NCBI RefSeq assembly: GCF_009754945.1
Contig: NZ_WPIN01000018.1
Coordinates: 1-64,000 of the forward strand
Source of the DNA: Spirosoma arboris
GTDB lineage: Bacteria > Bacteroidota > Bacteroidia > Cytophagales > Spirosomataceae
Length of the DNA stretch: 64,000 bases
Direction: 5' to 3'
Numbering within the stretch: position 1 is the first letter of the stretch; every line of letters begins with the position of its first letter. A program made the position numbers and the translations under genes. The notes under the pieces were generated by a model. It saw only the letters and a program-made list of their open reading frames with translations, was not told the DNA's origin and did no database searches. This document shows, piece by piece, positions 7,610 through 16,752 of this stretch.

Positions 7610-9799
7610 ATGACAATCGAGGTTTTTTTGCGGTTACTGAAGCAGCATATACTCTGGTTCATTCTTATTCCCTGCCTGACAGCAGCGACCGCTTTTTGGG
7701 CGACCCGGAATGAAGCGAAAGTATATAAATCGCAGGCAACACTCTATACAGGATTGGTTTCGCGCTATTCATTACTATCAGATCGAAATAGTGCGTTTCA
7801 GGATCGGTCGGCTAGTGCTTTCGATAATATTCTTACGACCCTTAATTCGCGGGAAACCCTGCTTCAGATTGGCATTGGTTTGCTCACCGATCATCTTCGA
7901 CTACGTCAACCCGATTCACTGGTCTTAGGCAATGCGGGCTTTCAGAAATTACATAAAGCCATTACACCCGGCTGGGAAAACCTGTATTACATTGCTGCCG
8001 ACTCTGCGCTGCTGCATATAACGATAGATAGCTTAGCCAAAACACCAACTGACAACCCGATAAAAACCTTACTGCTGAAATCAGACTCGTATTATTCTAT
8101 TCAGCATCTGGGCGATAATATAAAAGGGTCGGCCCGGAAGAATACGAATGATGTTCTGCTGATGGAGTATGAGTCAGACGACCCAGCCGTATCCCAACGC
8201 ACGCTACATTATGCCATTGAATTCCTGAACAAACGGTATTCAACTCTCAAAACATCCGAAACCAATTCGGTTATTGGTTATTACGAAGCAAAATTAGAAA
8301 AGGCGAAGGCAAAACTGGCTCAGGCAGAAGCTGACCTGCGGGCATTTAGTGAAAAACATCAGGTGTTGGATTATGACGAAGAAGCCCGGAATGTAGCGTC
8401 TTCGCGTGAGGCTCTGAAAGGCGAATACAATCAGGAGTTAATGCGTAAAAATGCGGCAAAAGCAGCGCTGGACGCACTGAACGGGCGCATGGGGCAACAA
8501 GGGAGCATCCGCGAAGCCAATAATGACCTGGCCGAAAAACAAAAGAAGCTGACCGAAGCGGAGAATAAATTAGCCAATGCCCGAGCGTATGGTCAACCTC
8601 AATCGGTAATTACGCAGCTGCAGGCTAACGTCAAACAGGCTTCGGAAGATTTGAAAGTTAGTGCGCAGAAATATGATGCCGCTGCGAATTCGAATGATGC
8701 TATCCCTGCGCAAACGATGGCCAATGACCGACTAACAAAGTCGTTGGAATATGAAGAATCAACTGCCCGATTAGAGCTTTACCAAAAGCGGATGGATGAT
8801 TATGCGGCTAAAACAAACGAGTATGGGCCGTTGGGCTCGCAACTTCGTCAACTGAATCGGAATTTGTCTGTTGCTGAAAAAGAATATTTAGATCTGATTC
8901 AGAATGTAGATCAGTCACGAACACGGCGTCAGGACGTAACTATTGGGGGCACATTAGAAATTTTAGATGCGCCCGATTTTCCTTTACAACCCCTGCCATC
9001 CAAACGCTTTCAGCTAATTTCTATCGGTTTAGGGGTCGGTATCTTTATCGCCTTATTGCTTACCGCGTTGCGTTTCTGGTTAGACAAACGCATTCAATCG
9101 CCTGAGCAAGCCGAAGCCATGATCGGGATGCCTGTTACGGCTTTATTTCCGACGGTTAGAAAACCAAAGGTGTTTACGAGAGCAACGCTGGCATCCCGGA
9201 GCATGTTTGAACAGCTCTTAAATGCAATCAATATTGAAGTTTCGCAGAACGTAAGTAAACCGTATCCGCCTGTTATAACGCTGTTTAGTATCCGGTCTAA
9301 ACAGGGTAAAACCTGGATAGCCAATGGCCTGATTCAATTGTATGAAAATGCCGATCAGAAAGTAGCCTATTGTTATCCGCGGGCAGCCGCTAACGAGCAG
9401 CGTGAACTACGGCATGGTGTAACTTATTTCCCGTATACCATTCGTCCAGATTTTATGAATGTTACGGGAGTCGATTATCTGGTTGATTACAATCAGGGCT
9501 TCGATAGCTCGCAGTTCGATCGAATTATTCTTGAACTCCCCGCTTTGATTAACAATCAGATCCCGGTTTATCTGCTCAAAAGCAGCGCTTTATCCCTATT
9601 AATAATTGATGCCAATAGTCCCTGGGCAAGGGCTGAGAAACAACTGTTAAGCATGTATGTACGCGTAACAAACCAACCTATACTGACGGTATTAAACCGC
9701 GTAGAAGGCAATTACGTAGACGTGCCACGCAAAGCTGATGTAGTTCAGAACCCCATTGCTCCGGAGCATTCCCTGCAGTCGCAGCGGAACGTCCATTAG
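7610..9799 (+). CDS. Wzz/Wzc-like polysaccharide chain-length or export protein with degenerate ATPase domain
   Basis: This 729-residue protein has the topology of polysaccharide co-polymerases. The first membrane helix is at about 14-30, followed by a long periplasmic coiled-coil region rich in Ala, Glu, Lys and Gln. The second helix (GVGIFIALLLTALRFWLD) is near residue 465. A cytosolic C-terminal domain resembles the BY-kinase ATPase of Wzc. The Walker A position reads SIRSKQGKTW (Lys567) and lacks the usual glycine-rich start. A C-terminal tyrosine cluster is not evident, so kinase activity is doubtful. It probably governs chain length or gates export together with the TolC-like protein encoded just upstream. 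The NRPS-PKS gene follows after 113 bases in the same direction. Confidence 0.82.
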   Translation: MTIEVFLRLLKQHILWFILIPCLTAATAFWATRNEAKVYKSQATLYTGLVSRYSLLSDRNSAFQDRSASAFDNILTTLNSRETLLQIGIGLLTDHLRLRQPDSLVLGNAGFQKLHKAITPGWENLYYIAADSALLHITIDSLAKTPTDNPIKTLLLKSDSYYSIQHLGDNIKGSARKNTNDVLLMEYESDDPAVSQRTLHYAIEFLNKRYSTLKTSETNSVIGYYEAKLEKAKAKLAQAEADLRAFSEKHQVLDYDEEARNVASSREALKGEYNQELMRKNAAKAALDALNGRMGQQGSIREANNDLAEKQKKLTEAENKLANARAYGQPQSVITQLQANVKQASEDLKVSAQKYDAAANSNDAIPAQTMANDRLTKSLEYEESTARLELYQKRMDDYAAKTNEYGPLGSQLRQLNRNLSVAEKEYLDLIQNVDQSRTRRQDVTIGGTLEILDAPDFPLQPLPSKRFQLISIGLGVGIFIALLLTALRFWLDKRIQSPEQAEAMIGMPVTALFPTVRKPKVFTRATLASRSMFEQLLNAINIEVSQNVSKPYPPVITLFSIRSKQGKTWIANGLIQLYENADQKVAYCYPRAAANEQRELRHGVTYFPYTIRPDFMNVTGVDYLVDYNQGFDSSQFDRIILELPALINNQIPVYLLKSSALSLLIIDANSPWARAEKQLLSMYVRVTNQPILTVLNRVEGNYVDVPRKADVVQNPIAPEHSLQSQRNVH

Positions 9800-9912
9800 G
9801 TGTCAAACAGGTAACGGTTAGTAAACACGCAGGCAGATTAATCCATCTACCAATGGGTTGATACTATACCTGTGGCGTTAAACGAGTTGCTGATCCTCAA
9901 TCAATTAATGGT

Positions 9913-12900
9913 ATGAATGTCTACAAAGACATAAGCCGGGGAAGACTCTCCCCACAGTTCGTTCATCAGCTTGTTGAACAAGTGTCGCTCGAAAACCAGG
10001 ATCGCATTGCTGTGATCTTTGGTGAAGTTATGCTTACGTATCGTCAGCTAAATGATCGGGCAGAGGCACTTGCTCAGGCCATCCTGGCCGCTGATTCGGA
10101 TGCTGAACAGATTGGCGTAAGCACGACTCGTAATCTGGAGATGATTGTTGGTGTGCTGGCTATCCTCAAAGCCGGCAAAGCTTACCTGCCCCTTGATCCA
10201 GCCTACCCAGAACATCGGTTGCAACAAATTAAAACGGATTCAGCCCTCCGAACGTGTTTGGCTACGGCACAGGATCAGCCGTTATTCAATCGCTTAGGAT
10301 TTCAGGTAATTACGTCAGATCAGGAATATACATATACCGACCAATCAGTTAATTATCAGACAAGTACCGCCTACGTATTATATACATCAGGTTCGACCGG
10401 TAAGCCCAAAGGTGTTTGCATGGGTCACGGTCCGCTCATGAACTTGTTGCAATGGCAGGCTAAGCACTCAACGGCAGGGCTTGACACGCGAACGCTTCAG
10501 CTGGCACCATTAAGTTTTGACGTTTCGTTTCAGGAAATTTTTGCCACATTGAGTACAGGGGGCACCCTGATGCTGATTGACGAAACGCTTCGGCTAGACC
10601 TGAACGCGCTGCTACGATTCATTGACGAACAGGCCATTAATCGATTGTTCCTGCCCTTTGTCGCGCTTCAATATCTGGCCGAAACTGCTGTAAGTACGCA
10701 GCAGTTTCCGGTGCATTTGCGCGAAATTATGACCGCTGGTGAACAGCTGAAGATTACACCCCAAATCGCACAATTCTTTTCGGCGCTGCCGGGCTGTGTT
10801 TTATTCAACCAGTACGGCCCTACAGAATGTCACGTTATCACACAACTAACGTTAACGGGTGACCCCACCGAATGGCCTTTGTTGCCGACCATCGGTCAGG
10901 TAATTGATAACGTCAGCGTAGTTATTGTCGATGATAGCCTCGCTATTCTGCCCGACGGAGAAGTTGGAGAGCTTTGTTTTGGTGGTTCCTGCCTGGCTGA
11001 AGGCTATCTGAATCAACCCGCATTGACCAGCGAAAAATTTATTGAGCTGGATAGTCCGAAACAGGGCCAAATGCGGATTTACCGTACGGGCGACCTCGGA
11101 CGTTTGTTACCTGATGGAACAATCGAGTTTTTAGGCCGTCGCGACGATCAGGTTAAAATTCGCGGGCACCGGGTCGAACTGGGCGAAGTTGAAGTTATTA
11201 TCAATCAGCTTAACGGCGTCAAACAGGCTGTTGTAGTCGCTCGTGAAGGTACAGATGGCCACAAGCGGTTAGTGGCTTATGTGGTGGCAACCGATGGTCA
11301 CGTTGCGAAGTCGGGTATACGAACACAGCTTGAGCAGCAACTGCCCGACTATATGATGCCATCTGCTTTTGTCTGGCTAGACGAACTGCCTAAGACCACC
11401 AGCGGTAAAGTTGATAAAAAGCAGTTGCCTGCGCCAGAACAAAAACGACCAGACCTGGCAGTTGCCTACCGAAAACCCAGAACCGATCTCGAGCGGACAA
11501 TTGCTGGTTTATGGATTACCTTATTGCAGCTAGATAAGGTTGGACTGGACGATAATTTCTTTGAACTGGGAGGCAACTCCCTTCTGGCTCAGAAGACCGT
11601 AGCCTTGTTAAAGCAGCATCAGCAAACGCTACCAGTTACGAAGCTGTATCAGTATCCAACGATTGCTGGTATAGCTACTTACCTACAGCCGCAAAAAACA
11701 GAAAAAGCGGCCCACTTGCCGACTGACGTTACCAAGGCTCAGTCGGAAAAAAAGACAGAGACAAATCAACGAACCGATGTGGCTGTGATTGGTATGGCAG
11801 GTCGTTTTCCGGGAGCAAATACCATTGGTGCCCTTTGGGAATTACTGAAACAGGGCAAAGAAACAACTCGCTTTTTTACCGATAGTGAACTAGACGCCAG
11901 CATACCGGACAGCCTTAAAAATGATCCACTTTACGTAAAAGCGAGAGGGGTTATTGATCAGGCCGATCAGTTTGACGCACAATTTTTTGGGTTAACTCCC
12001 AATGTGGCGCAACTGATGGACCCACAACAACGCATCTTTCTGGAAATTGCCTGGGAAACGCTTGAACAAACAGGCTATTTACCGCAGCATTACAGTGGTC
12101 GCGTGGGGGTATTTGCCGGTTGCGGAAATAATACCTATTACCTGAACAATGTACTTGGTCACAAGAATCTAATTGATCAGGTAGGGGCTTTTCAGGTGAT
12201 GACCCTGAATGAAAAAGATTATATAGCCTCTCGAACGGCCTATCAGCTGGATTTGAAAGGCCCGGCAGTCAGTGTTTATTCGGCCTGTTCTACATCGTTG
12301 CTGGCGATTTCACAGGCTGTTCAGAGTATTCGCGATGGACAGTGTGAGTTGGCACTGGCGGGCGGTGCCAGTATAACAACCCCGCTCAATAGTGGGCATT
12401 TGTACCAGGAGGGGGCCATGCTAAGCCAGGATGGACACTGCCGTTCGTTCGATGCAGATGCACAGGGGACCGTGTTCAGCGATGGGGCAGGGGTCGTTTT
12501 ATTGAAAAATGTAGAGGCAGCCCTCCGCGACGGCGATACGATTTATGCCGTGATCAAAGGCGTTGGCGTAAACAACGATGGCGGTGGGAAAGGCAGTTTT
12601 ACGGCTCCAAGTGCCGAAGGACAAGCCGGAGCCATTGCTATGGCGATAGCAGATGCCAATATTGATCCGGCAACGATTAGCTATATAGAAGCCCACGGAA
12701 CAGCAACTCCTTTGGGTGATCCTATTGAGATTGACGGCTTAACGCAGGCATTTGGCGAACAGGTCGAAAAACAATACTGTGCCATTGGCTCCATTAAAAG
12801 CAATATGGGCCATTTGACGCAGGCGGCAGGTGTGGCAGGGCTGATTAAAACTACCCTAGCTTTGTATTATAAGCAGATTCCACCGTCGATAAATTATGAG

Positions 12901-15900
12901 GCTCCCAACCCAGCTATTGATTTCGCTAACAGTCCGTTCTTTGTTAACACGAAGCTTACCGATTGGGCAACTGCCGAGTCGAATACAGCCGAGCAACATT
13001 CAGCGAATCCGCGCCGGGCGGGTGTGAGCTCATTCGGGGTTGGGGGCACAAATGTCCATGTCGTGCTGGAAGAATTTGACCAGAAGCCTCTCGTTTCGGA
13101 CAGTGGCCGTCCGGTTCAGTTAATTACGTGGTCGGCAAAAACGCCAGTTAGCCTGGATGCTTACGCCCGAAATCTGGCTGATGAGCTTACTCAAACCGAG
13201 TCACTGAATTTGGCCGATGTGGCGTTTACATTGCAAACAACACGCGCCAATTTCAAACATCGGCGATTTGTCGTAGCAGCCACACCCGCCGAACTTCGCG
13301 ATAAATTGCTGGTTGATCCGAAACCTTCATCGTCAAAAATAGCTGGCGAAGCCAAATCGACAGACCGACCCGATGAAGTAGTCTTCCTATTTCCAGGCCA
13401 GGGATCGCAATACCTGAATATGGGACGAGCCCTGTACGAACAGGAAGCTGTATTCAGGCAGGCAATAGACACCTGCGCCGAACTCCTGAATCGGCATCTG
13501 GATACCGATATTCGCCAGGTTATGTATCCCGAAATACTTACGTCGGAGGTTGAACAGCGGTTGAAAAATACACGCTATACGCAACCGGCGCTCTTTGTTA
13601 CGGAATATGCGCTGGCTACGTTATGGATGAGCTGGGGTATAGAGCCATCTGTCTTCTGCGGACATAGTATTGGCGAATTTGTTGCCGCTCATTTGGCCGG
13701 TGTGTTCACGTTATCGGATGCGTTGACACTGATTGCCGCTCGTGGGCAAATGGTGAGTGAATTACCGCGTGGTAGTATGCTTTCTGTGCGGAGATCAGCA
13801 AAGGCAGTTATGGAGATGATGCCGTCAACGATTTCGATGGCTGCCATTAACAGCTATGCGCTTTGCGTTGTGGCAGGACCCGATGAAGATATTGCTGATT
13901 TCTCCCGTGTGCTCGACGAACGGGAAATTCCGAACCAGCCACTACAGACCAGCCATGCGTTTCACTCTGCCATGATGGACCCAATTGTGGATGAGTTTAA
14001 GAAAATAGTTGCGGGAGTTTCCCTGAATCGCCCGCAAAAACCGATAGTATCGACTGTAAGTGGCACCTGGTTAACTGATACACAGGCGACCGATCCGACT
14101 TATTGGGCTACGCATCTTCGCGCTACGGTATGCTTCTCAGAAGCCCTCAATACACTTTTTACCTTCGATAATCCGCTCTTACTGGAAGCTGGGCCAGGTC
14201 ATGTGACAGCCACACTCGCCCGGCAGCAAGCGGGTAAAAAGCCTATTACGGTATTGGCTGGTCTGGCTAATCAACCCGATTGGTCAGCCACCTGTCAGGC
14301 CGTTTTAACAACACTGGGCCAGTTATACATGGCGGGCCTGGAGCCAGACTGGAACGCTTTTTATGCGAGCCAGCAGCGAATAAACGTGTCGTTACCAACC
14401 TATGCATTTAACCGAAAGCGCTGCTGGGTCGATCCGGTAGCTATACATATACAACCTGAAATGTCAGTACCCCCGCATTTACTATATTCTAATCAATCAA
14501 TGTCGACGAACGGACATACGTTGCTGCCTAACCCATTACCAGCGAACGGATCGTTATCGATTCCTTACACACCCGAAACGCAATCTACAGCGGTCGCTAT
14601 GAGAAAAGACACCCTACTCAAGAAAATTAACCAACTACTCGAAGACGCATCCGGTATTGAAATGGATGGCGTATCCGCTGATACGAGCTTCCTGGAAATT
14701 GGCTTCGATTCATTGTTACTAACCCAGGTAGCACTGACGCTCAAAAAAGAATTTGGCTTACCGATAACCTTCCGCCAATTAACGAGCGAATACACATCGC
14801 CGGATCAACTGGTCAATTATATCGATCAATCATTGCCTGCTGAAGTTGTTCAGCAACCAGCACCTGCACCAGCGTCAGTCCCGGCACCAGTGTCAGTGCC
14901 AGTCAATCAGCATATCATGGTTCAGTCTACCGCAGGAACGGCTACATTCAATCCGGCTTTGGATCTGATTGCCCAGCAACTACAATTACTCGCCAAACAG
15001 ATTGACTTACTTCAGGGAGGAAATACGGCTGCATCTGTGCCTGCGCCCGTAGTGCCTGCTACCATAAAGTCCATTTTGACTTCGGCTAATGGAGCGGTAA
15101 ATGGGAACGGAAACTCGAACGATCATCCGAAAAATGGTCATTCAAAAGTCGATACGGCCGACTTAACCCCTGAAGAAAAAATTGAGCTGAAAAAGCCATT
15201 CGGGGCAACGGCCCGGATTGATCGACAGGCTTCGGAGCTAAGTACCAAACAACAGAATTTCTTAGAGCAGTTTACAGAACGATATACCCAGAAAACAGGT
15301 AAGAGCAAGGCATATGCCCAGGAACACCGTGCTCAAATGGCCGATCCTCGGGTCGTGTCTGGTTTCCGGCCGCTGACAAAAGAGATTGTCTATCCGCTGG
15401 TTGTGAATCGTTCGAAGGGTAGCCGCCTGTGGGATATTGATGGTAATGAATACATCGACGCCCTGAATGGATTTGGCTCCAATATGTTCGGTTACCAGCC
15501 CGATTGGGTTAAAGAAGCACTGCACGCACAAATTGAACTTGGTTTCGAAGTAGGTCCACAGCATGAACTTGCGGGCGAAGTTTGCCAACTCATTTGCGAA
15601 CTAACGGGCACCGATCGGTCGGCTTTGTGCAATACCGGTTCAGAAGCCGTTTTGGGTGCGATGCGGATTGCCCGAACCGTTACGGGGCGGTCACTGATTG
15701 TTGCTTTTTCAGGTTCGTACCACGGTATTGCCGATGAGGTTCTGGTACGAGGAACTAAAAAACTCAAGTCATTTCCGGCAGCGCCTGGTATTATGCCTGA
15801 GTCTGTGCAGAACATGTTGATTTTGGACTATGGTACCGAGGAAAGTCTTCAGATCATTCGCGAGCGGGCGCATGAATTGGCGGCTGTTCTGGTAGAGCCT

Positions 15901-16746
15901 GTTCAAAGTCGCCGACCTGAGTTTGTTCCCATTGAGTTTCTAAAGCAGGTACGCGCCATCACTGAAAAATCCGGCACGGCTTTAATTTTCGACGAAGTAA
16001 TCACCGGCTTCAGAACACATCCCGGCGGTGCTCAGGCTTTGTTTGGTATCAAGGCTGACTTGGGTTCGTATGGTAAAGTAGTCGGAGCGGGTTTGCCGAT
16101 TGGTGTCATTGCGGGCAAACGTGAGTTTATGGATGCGCTCGACGGAGGCTTCTGGCAGTATGGCGACAGTTCTGTGCCAGAAGTGGGCGTCACGTATTTT
16201 GCCGGAACGTTTGTTCGGCATCCATTGGCGCTGGCCGCAGCCAAAGCCTCGTTAACCCACATGAAAGAGGTAGGGCCGGGTTTGCAACAGGAGCTAACCC
16301 GGAAGACACAACGGCTTGCCGATGCCCTGAATGCAGTTCTACTAGAACATCAATTGCCTATCGCTGTTGTTAATTTTGGCTCACTTTGGAAAATAAAGTT
16401 TAAAGAAGATATAATTTATGGTGAGTTGTTGTTTACTTTAATGCGAGATAAGGGAATTCATATTTGGGATGGATTTCCGTGCTTCCTGACAGAAGCCCAT
16501 ACTGATCAGGAAATAGATATACTAATTCGCCGGTTTACCGATAGTGTTCGGGAACTGATAGATGCTGGTTTTTTTAAAAAAGATTCAAATTCAATAACCA
16601 GCACTGGACAAGCTGGTGCAAGTTTTGTAAAGGATATGCCCCCTGCCCCCGGTGCCAGATTAGGTCGTGATCGGGAGGGAAATCCAGCTTGGTTTGTACC
16701 GAATCCAGATCAGCCCGGAAAATACCTTCAGATTGAATTAAATTGA
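9913..16746 (+). CDS. Hybrid NRPS-PKS megasynthase (A-PCP-KS-AT-ACP-aminotransferase)
   Basis: This is a 2277-residue assembly-line protein. In order: an adenylation domain (about 20-510; YTSGSTGKPKG near 157), a carrier (GGNSLL, Ser near 555), and a ketosynthase from about 620 with Cys792, His928 and His967. Next come an acyltransferase from about 1155 (GHSIGE with Ser1252; HAFH at 1348-1351, the malonyl-type signature) and a second carrier (GFDSL, Ser1600). After a Pro/Ala-rich linker comes a class III PLP aminotransferase (about 1750-2190, Asp2027 and Lys2055). No ketoreductase, dehydratase or methyltransferase domain is seen. It should activate an amino acid, extend it with malonate and convert the beta-keto group to a beta-amine. 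By eye the adenylation pocket resembles the proline-type code, but this is weak. It ends in GARLGRDREGNPAWFVPN, a linker typical ahead of condensation domains. The next gene starts six bases downstream. Confidence 0.95.
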   Translation: MNVYKDISRGRLSPQFVHQLVEQVSLENQDRIAVIFGEVMLTYRQLNDRAEALAQAILAADSDAEQIGVSTTRNLEMIVGVLAILKAGKAYLPLDPAYPEHRLQQIKTDSALRTCLATAQDQPLFNRLGFQVITSDQEYTYTDQSVNYQTSTAYVLYTSGSTGKPKGVCMGHGPLMNLLQWQAKHSTAGLDTRTLQLAPLSFDVSFQEIFATLSTGGTLMLIDETLRLDLNALLRFIDEQAINRLFLPFVALQYLAETAVSTQQFPVHLREIMTAGEQLKITPQIAQFFSALPGCVLFNQYGPTECHVITQLTLTGDPTEWPLLPTIGQVIDNVSVVIVDDSLAILPDGEVGELCFGGSCLAEGYLNQPALTSEKFIELDSPKQGQMRIYRTGDLGRLLPDGTIEFLGRRDDQVKIRGHRVELGEVEVIINQLNGVKQAVVVAREGTDGHKRLVAYVVATDGHVAKSGIRTQLEQQLPDYMMPSAFVWLDELPKTTSGKVDKKQLPAPEQKRPDLAVAYRKPRTDLERTIAGLWITLLQLDKVGLDDNFFELGGNSLLAQKTVALLKQHQQTLPVTKLYQYPTIAGIATYLQPQKTEKAAHLPTDVTKAQSEKKTETNQRTDVAVIGMAGRFPGANTIGALWELLKQGKETTRFFTDSELDASIPDSLKNDPLYVKARGVIDQADQFDAQFFGLTPNVAQLMDPQQRIFLEIAWETLEQTGYLPQHYSGRVGVFAGCGNNTYYLNNVLGHKNLIDQVGAFQVMTLNEKDYIASRTAYQLDLKGPAVSVYSACSTSLLAISQAVQSIRDGQCELALAGGASITTPLNSGHLYQEGAMLSQDGHCRSFDADAQGTVFSDGAGVVLLKNVEAALRDGDTIYAVIKGVGVNNDGGGKGSFTAPSAEGQAGAIAMAIADANIDPATISYIEAHGTATPLGDPIEIDGLTQAFGEQVEKQYCAIGSIKSNMGHLTQAAGVAGLIKTTLALYYKQIPPSINYEAPNPAIDFANSPFFVNTKLTDWATAESNTAEQHSANPRRAGVSSFGVGGTNVHVVLEEFDQKPLVSDSGRPVQLITWSAKTPVSLDAYARNLADELTQTESLNLADVAFTLQTTRANFKHRRFVVAATPAELRDKLLVDPKPSSSKIAGEAKSTDRPDEVVFLFPGQGSQYLNMGRALYEQEAVFRQAIDTCAELLNRHLDTDIRQVMYPEILTSEVEQRLKNTRYTQPALFVTEYALATLWMSWGIEPSVFCGHSIGEFVAAHLAGVFTLSDALTLIAARGQMVSELPRGSMLSVRRSAKAVMEMMPSTISMAAINSYALCVVAGPDEDIADFSRVLDEREIPNQPLQTSHAFHSAMMDPIVDEFKKIVAGVSLNRPQKPIVSTVSGTWLTDTQATDPTYWATHLRATVCFSEALNTLFTFDNPLLLEAGPGHVTATLARQQAGKKPITVLAGLANQPDWSATCQAVLTTLGQLYMAGLEPDWNAFYASQQRINVSLPTYAFNRKRCWVDPVAIHIQPEMSVPPHLLYSNQSMSTNGHTLLPNPLPANGSLSIPYTPETQSTAVAMRKDTLLKKINQLLEDASGIEMDGVSADTSFLEIGFDSLLLTQVALTLKKEFGLPITFRQLTSEYTSPDQLVNYIDQSLPAEVVQQPAPAPASVPAPVSVPVNQHIMVQSTAGTATFNPALDLIAQQLQLLAKQIDLLQGGNTAASVPAPVVPATIKSILTSANGAVNGNGNSNDHPKNGHSKVDTADLTPEEKIELKKPFGATARIDRQASELSTKQQNFLEQFTERYTQKTGKSKAYAQEHRAQMADPRVVSGFRPLTKEIVYPLVVNRSKGSRLWDIDGNEYIDALNGFGSNMFGYQPDWVKEALHAQIELGFEVGPQHELAGEVCQLICELTGTDRSALCNTGSEAVLGAMRIARTVTGRSLIVAFSGSYHGIADEVLVRGTKKLKSFPAAPGIMPESVQNMLILDYGTEESLQIIRERAHELAAVLVEPVQSRRPEFVPIEFLKQVRAITEKSGTALIFDEVITGFRTHPGGAQALFGIKADLGSYGKVVGAGLPIGVIAGKREFMDALDGGFWQYGDSSVPEVGVTYFAGTFVRHPLALAAAKASLTHMKEVGPGLQQELTRKTQRLADALNAVLLEHQLPIAVVNFGSLWKIKFKEDIIYGELLFTLMRDKGIHIWDGFPCFLTEAHTDQEIDILIRRFTDSVRELIDAGFFKKDSNSITSTGQAGASFVKDMPPAPGARLGRDREGNPAWFVPNPDQPGKYLQIELN

Positions 16747-16752
16747 CTACCG

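Noticed and set aside
14850..14910. Repetitive CCAGCACCAG-type stretch that looks like a minisatellite
   Set aside because: It encodes a Pro/Ala/Val-rich interdomain linker in frame between the ACP and the aminotransferase, so domain linker is the simpler explanation.
15262..15815. Minus-strand open frames of about 107 codons within the aminotransferase domain
   Set aside because: They lie wholly inside the megasynthase gene in other frames and show no recognisable protein features.
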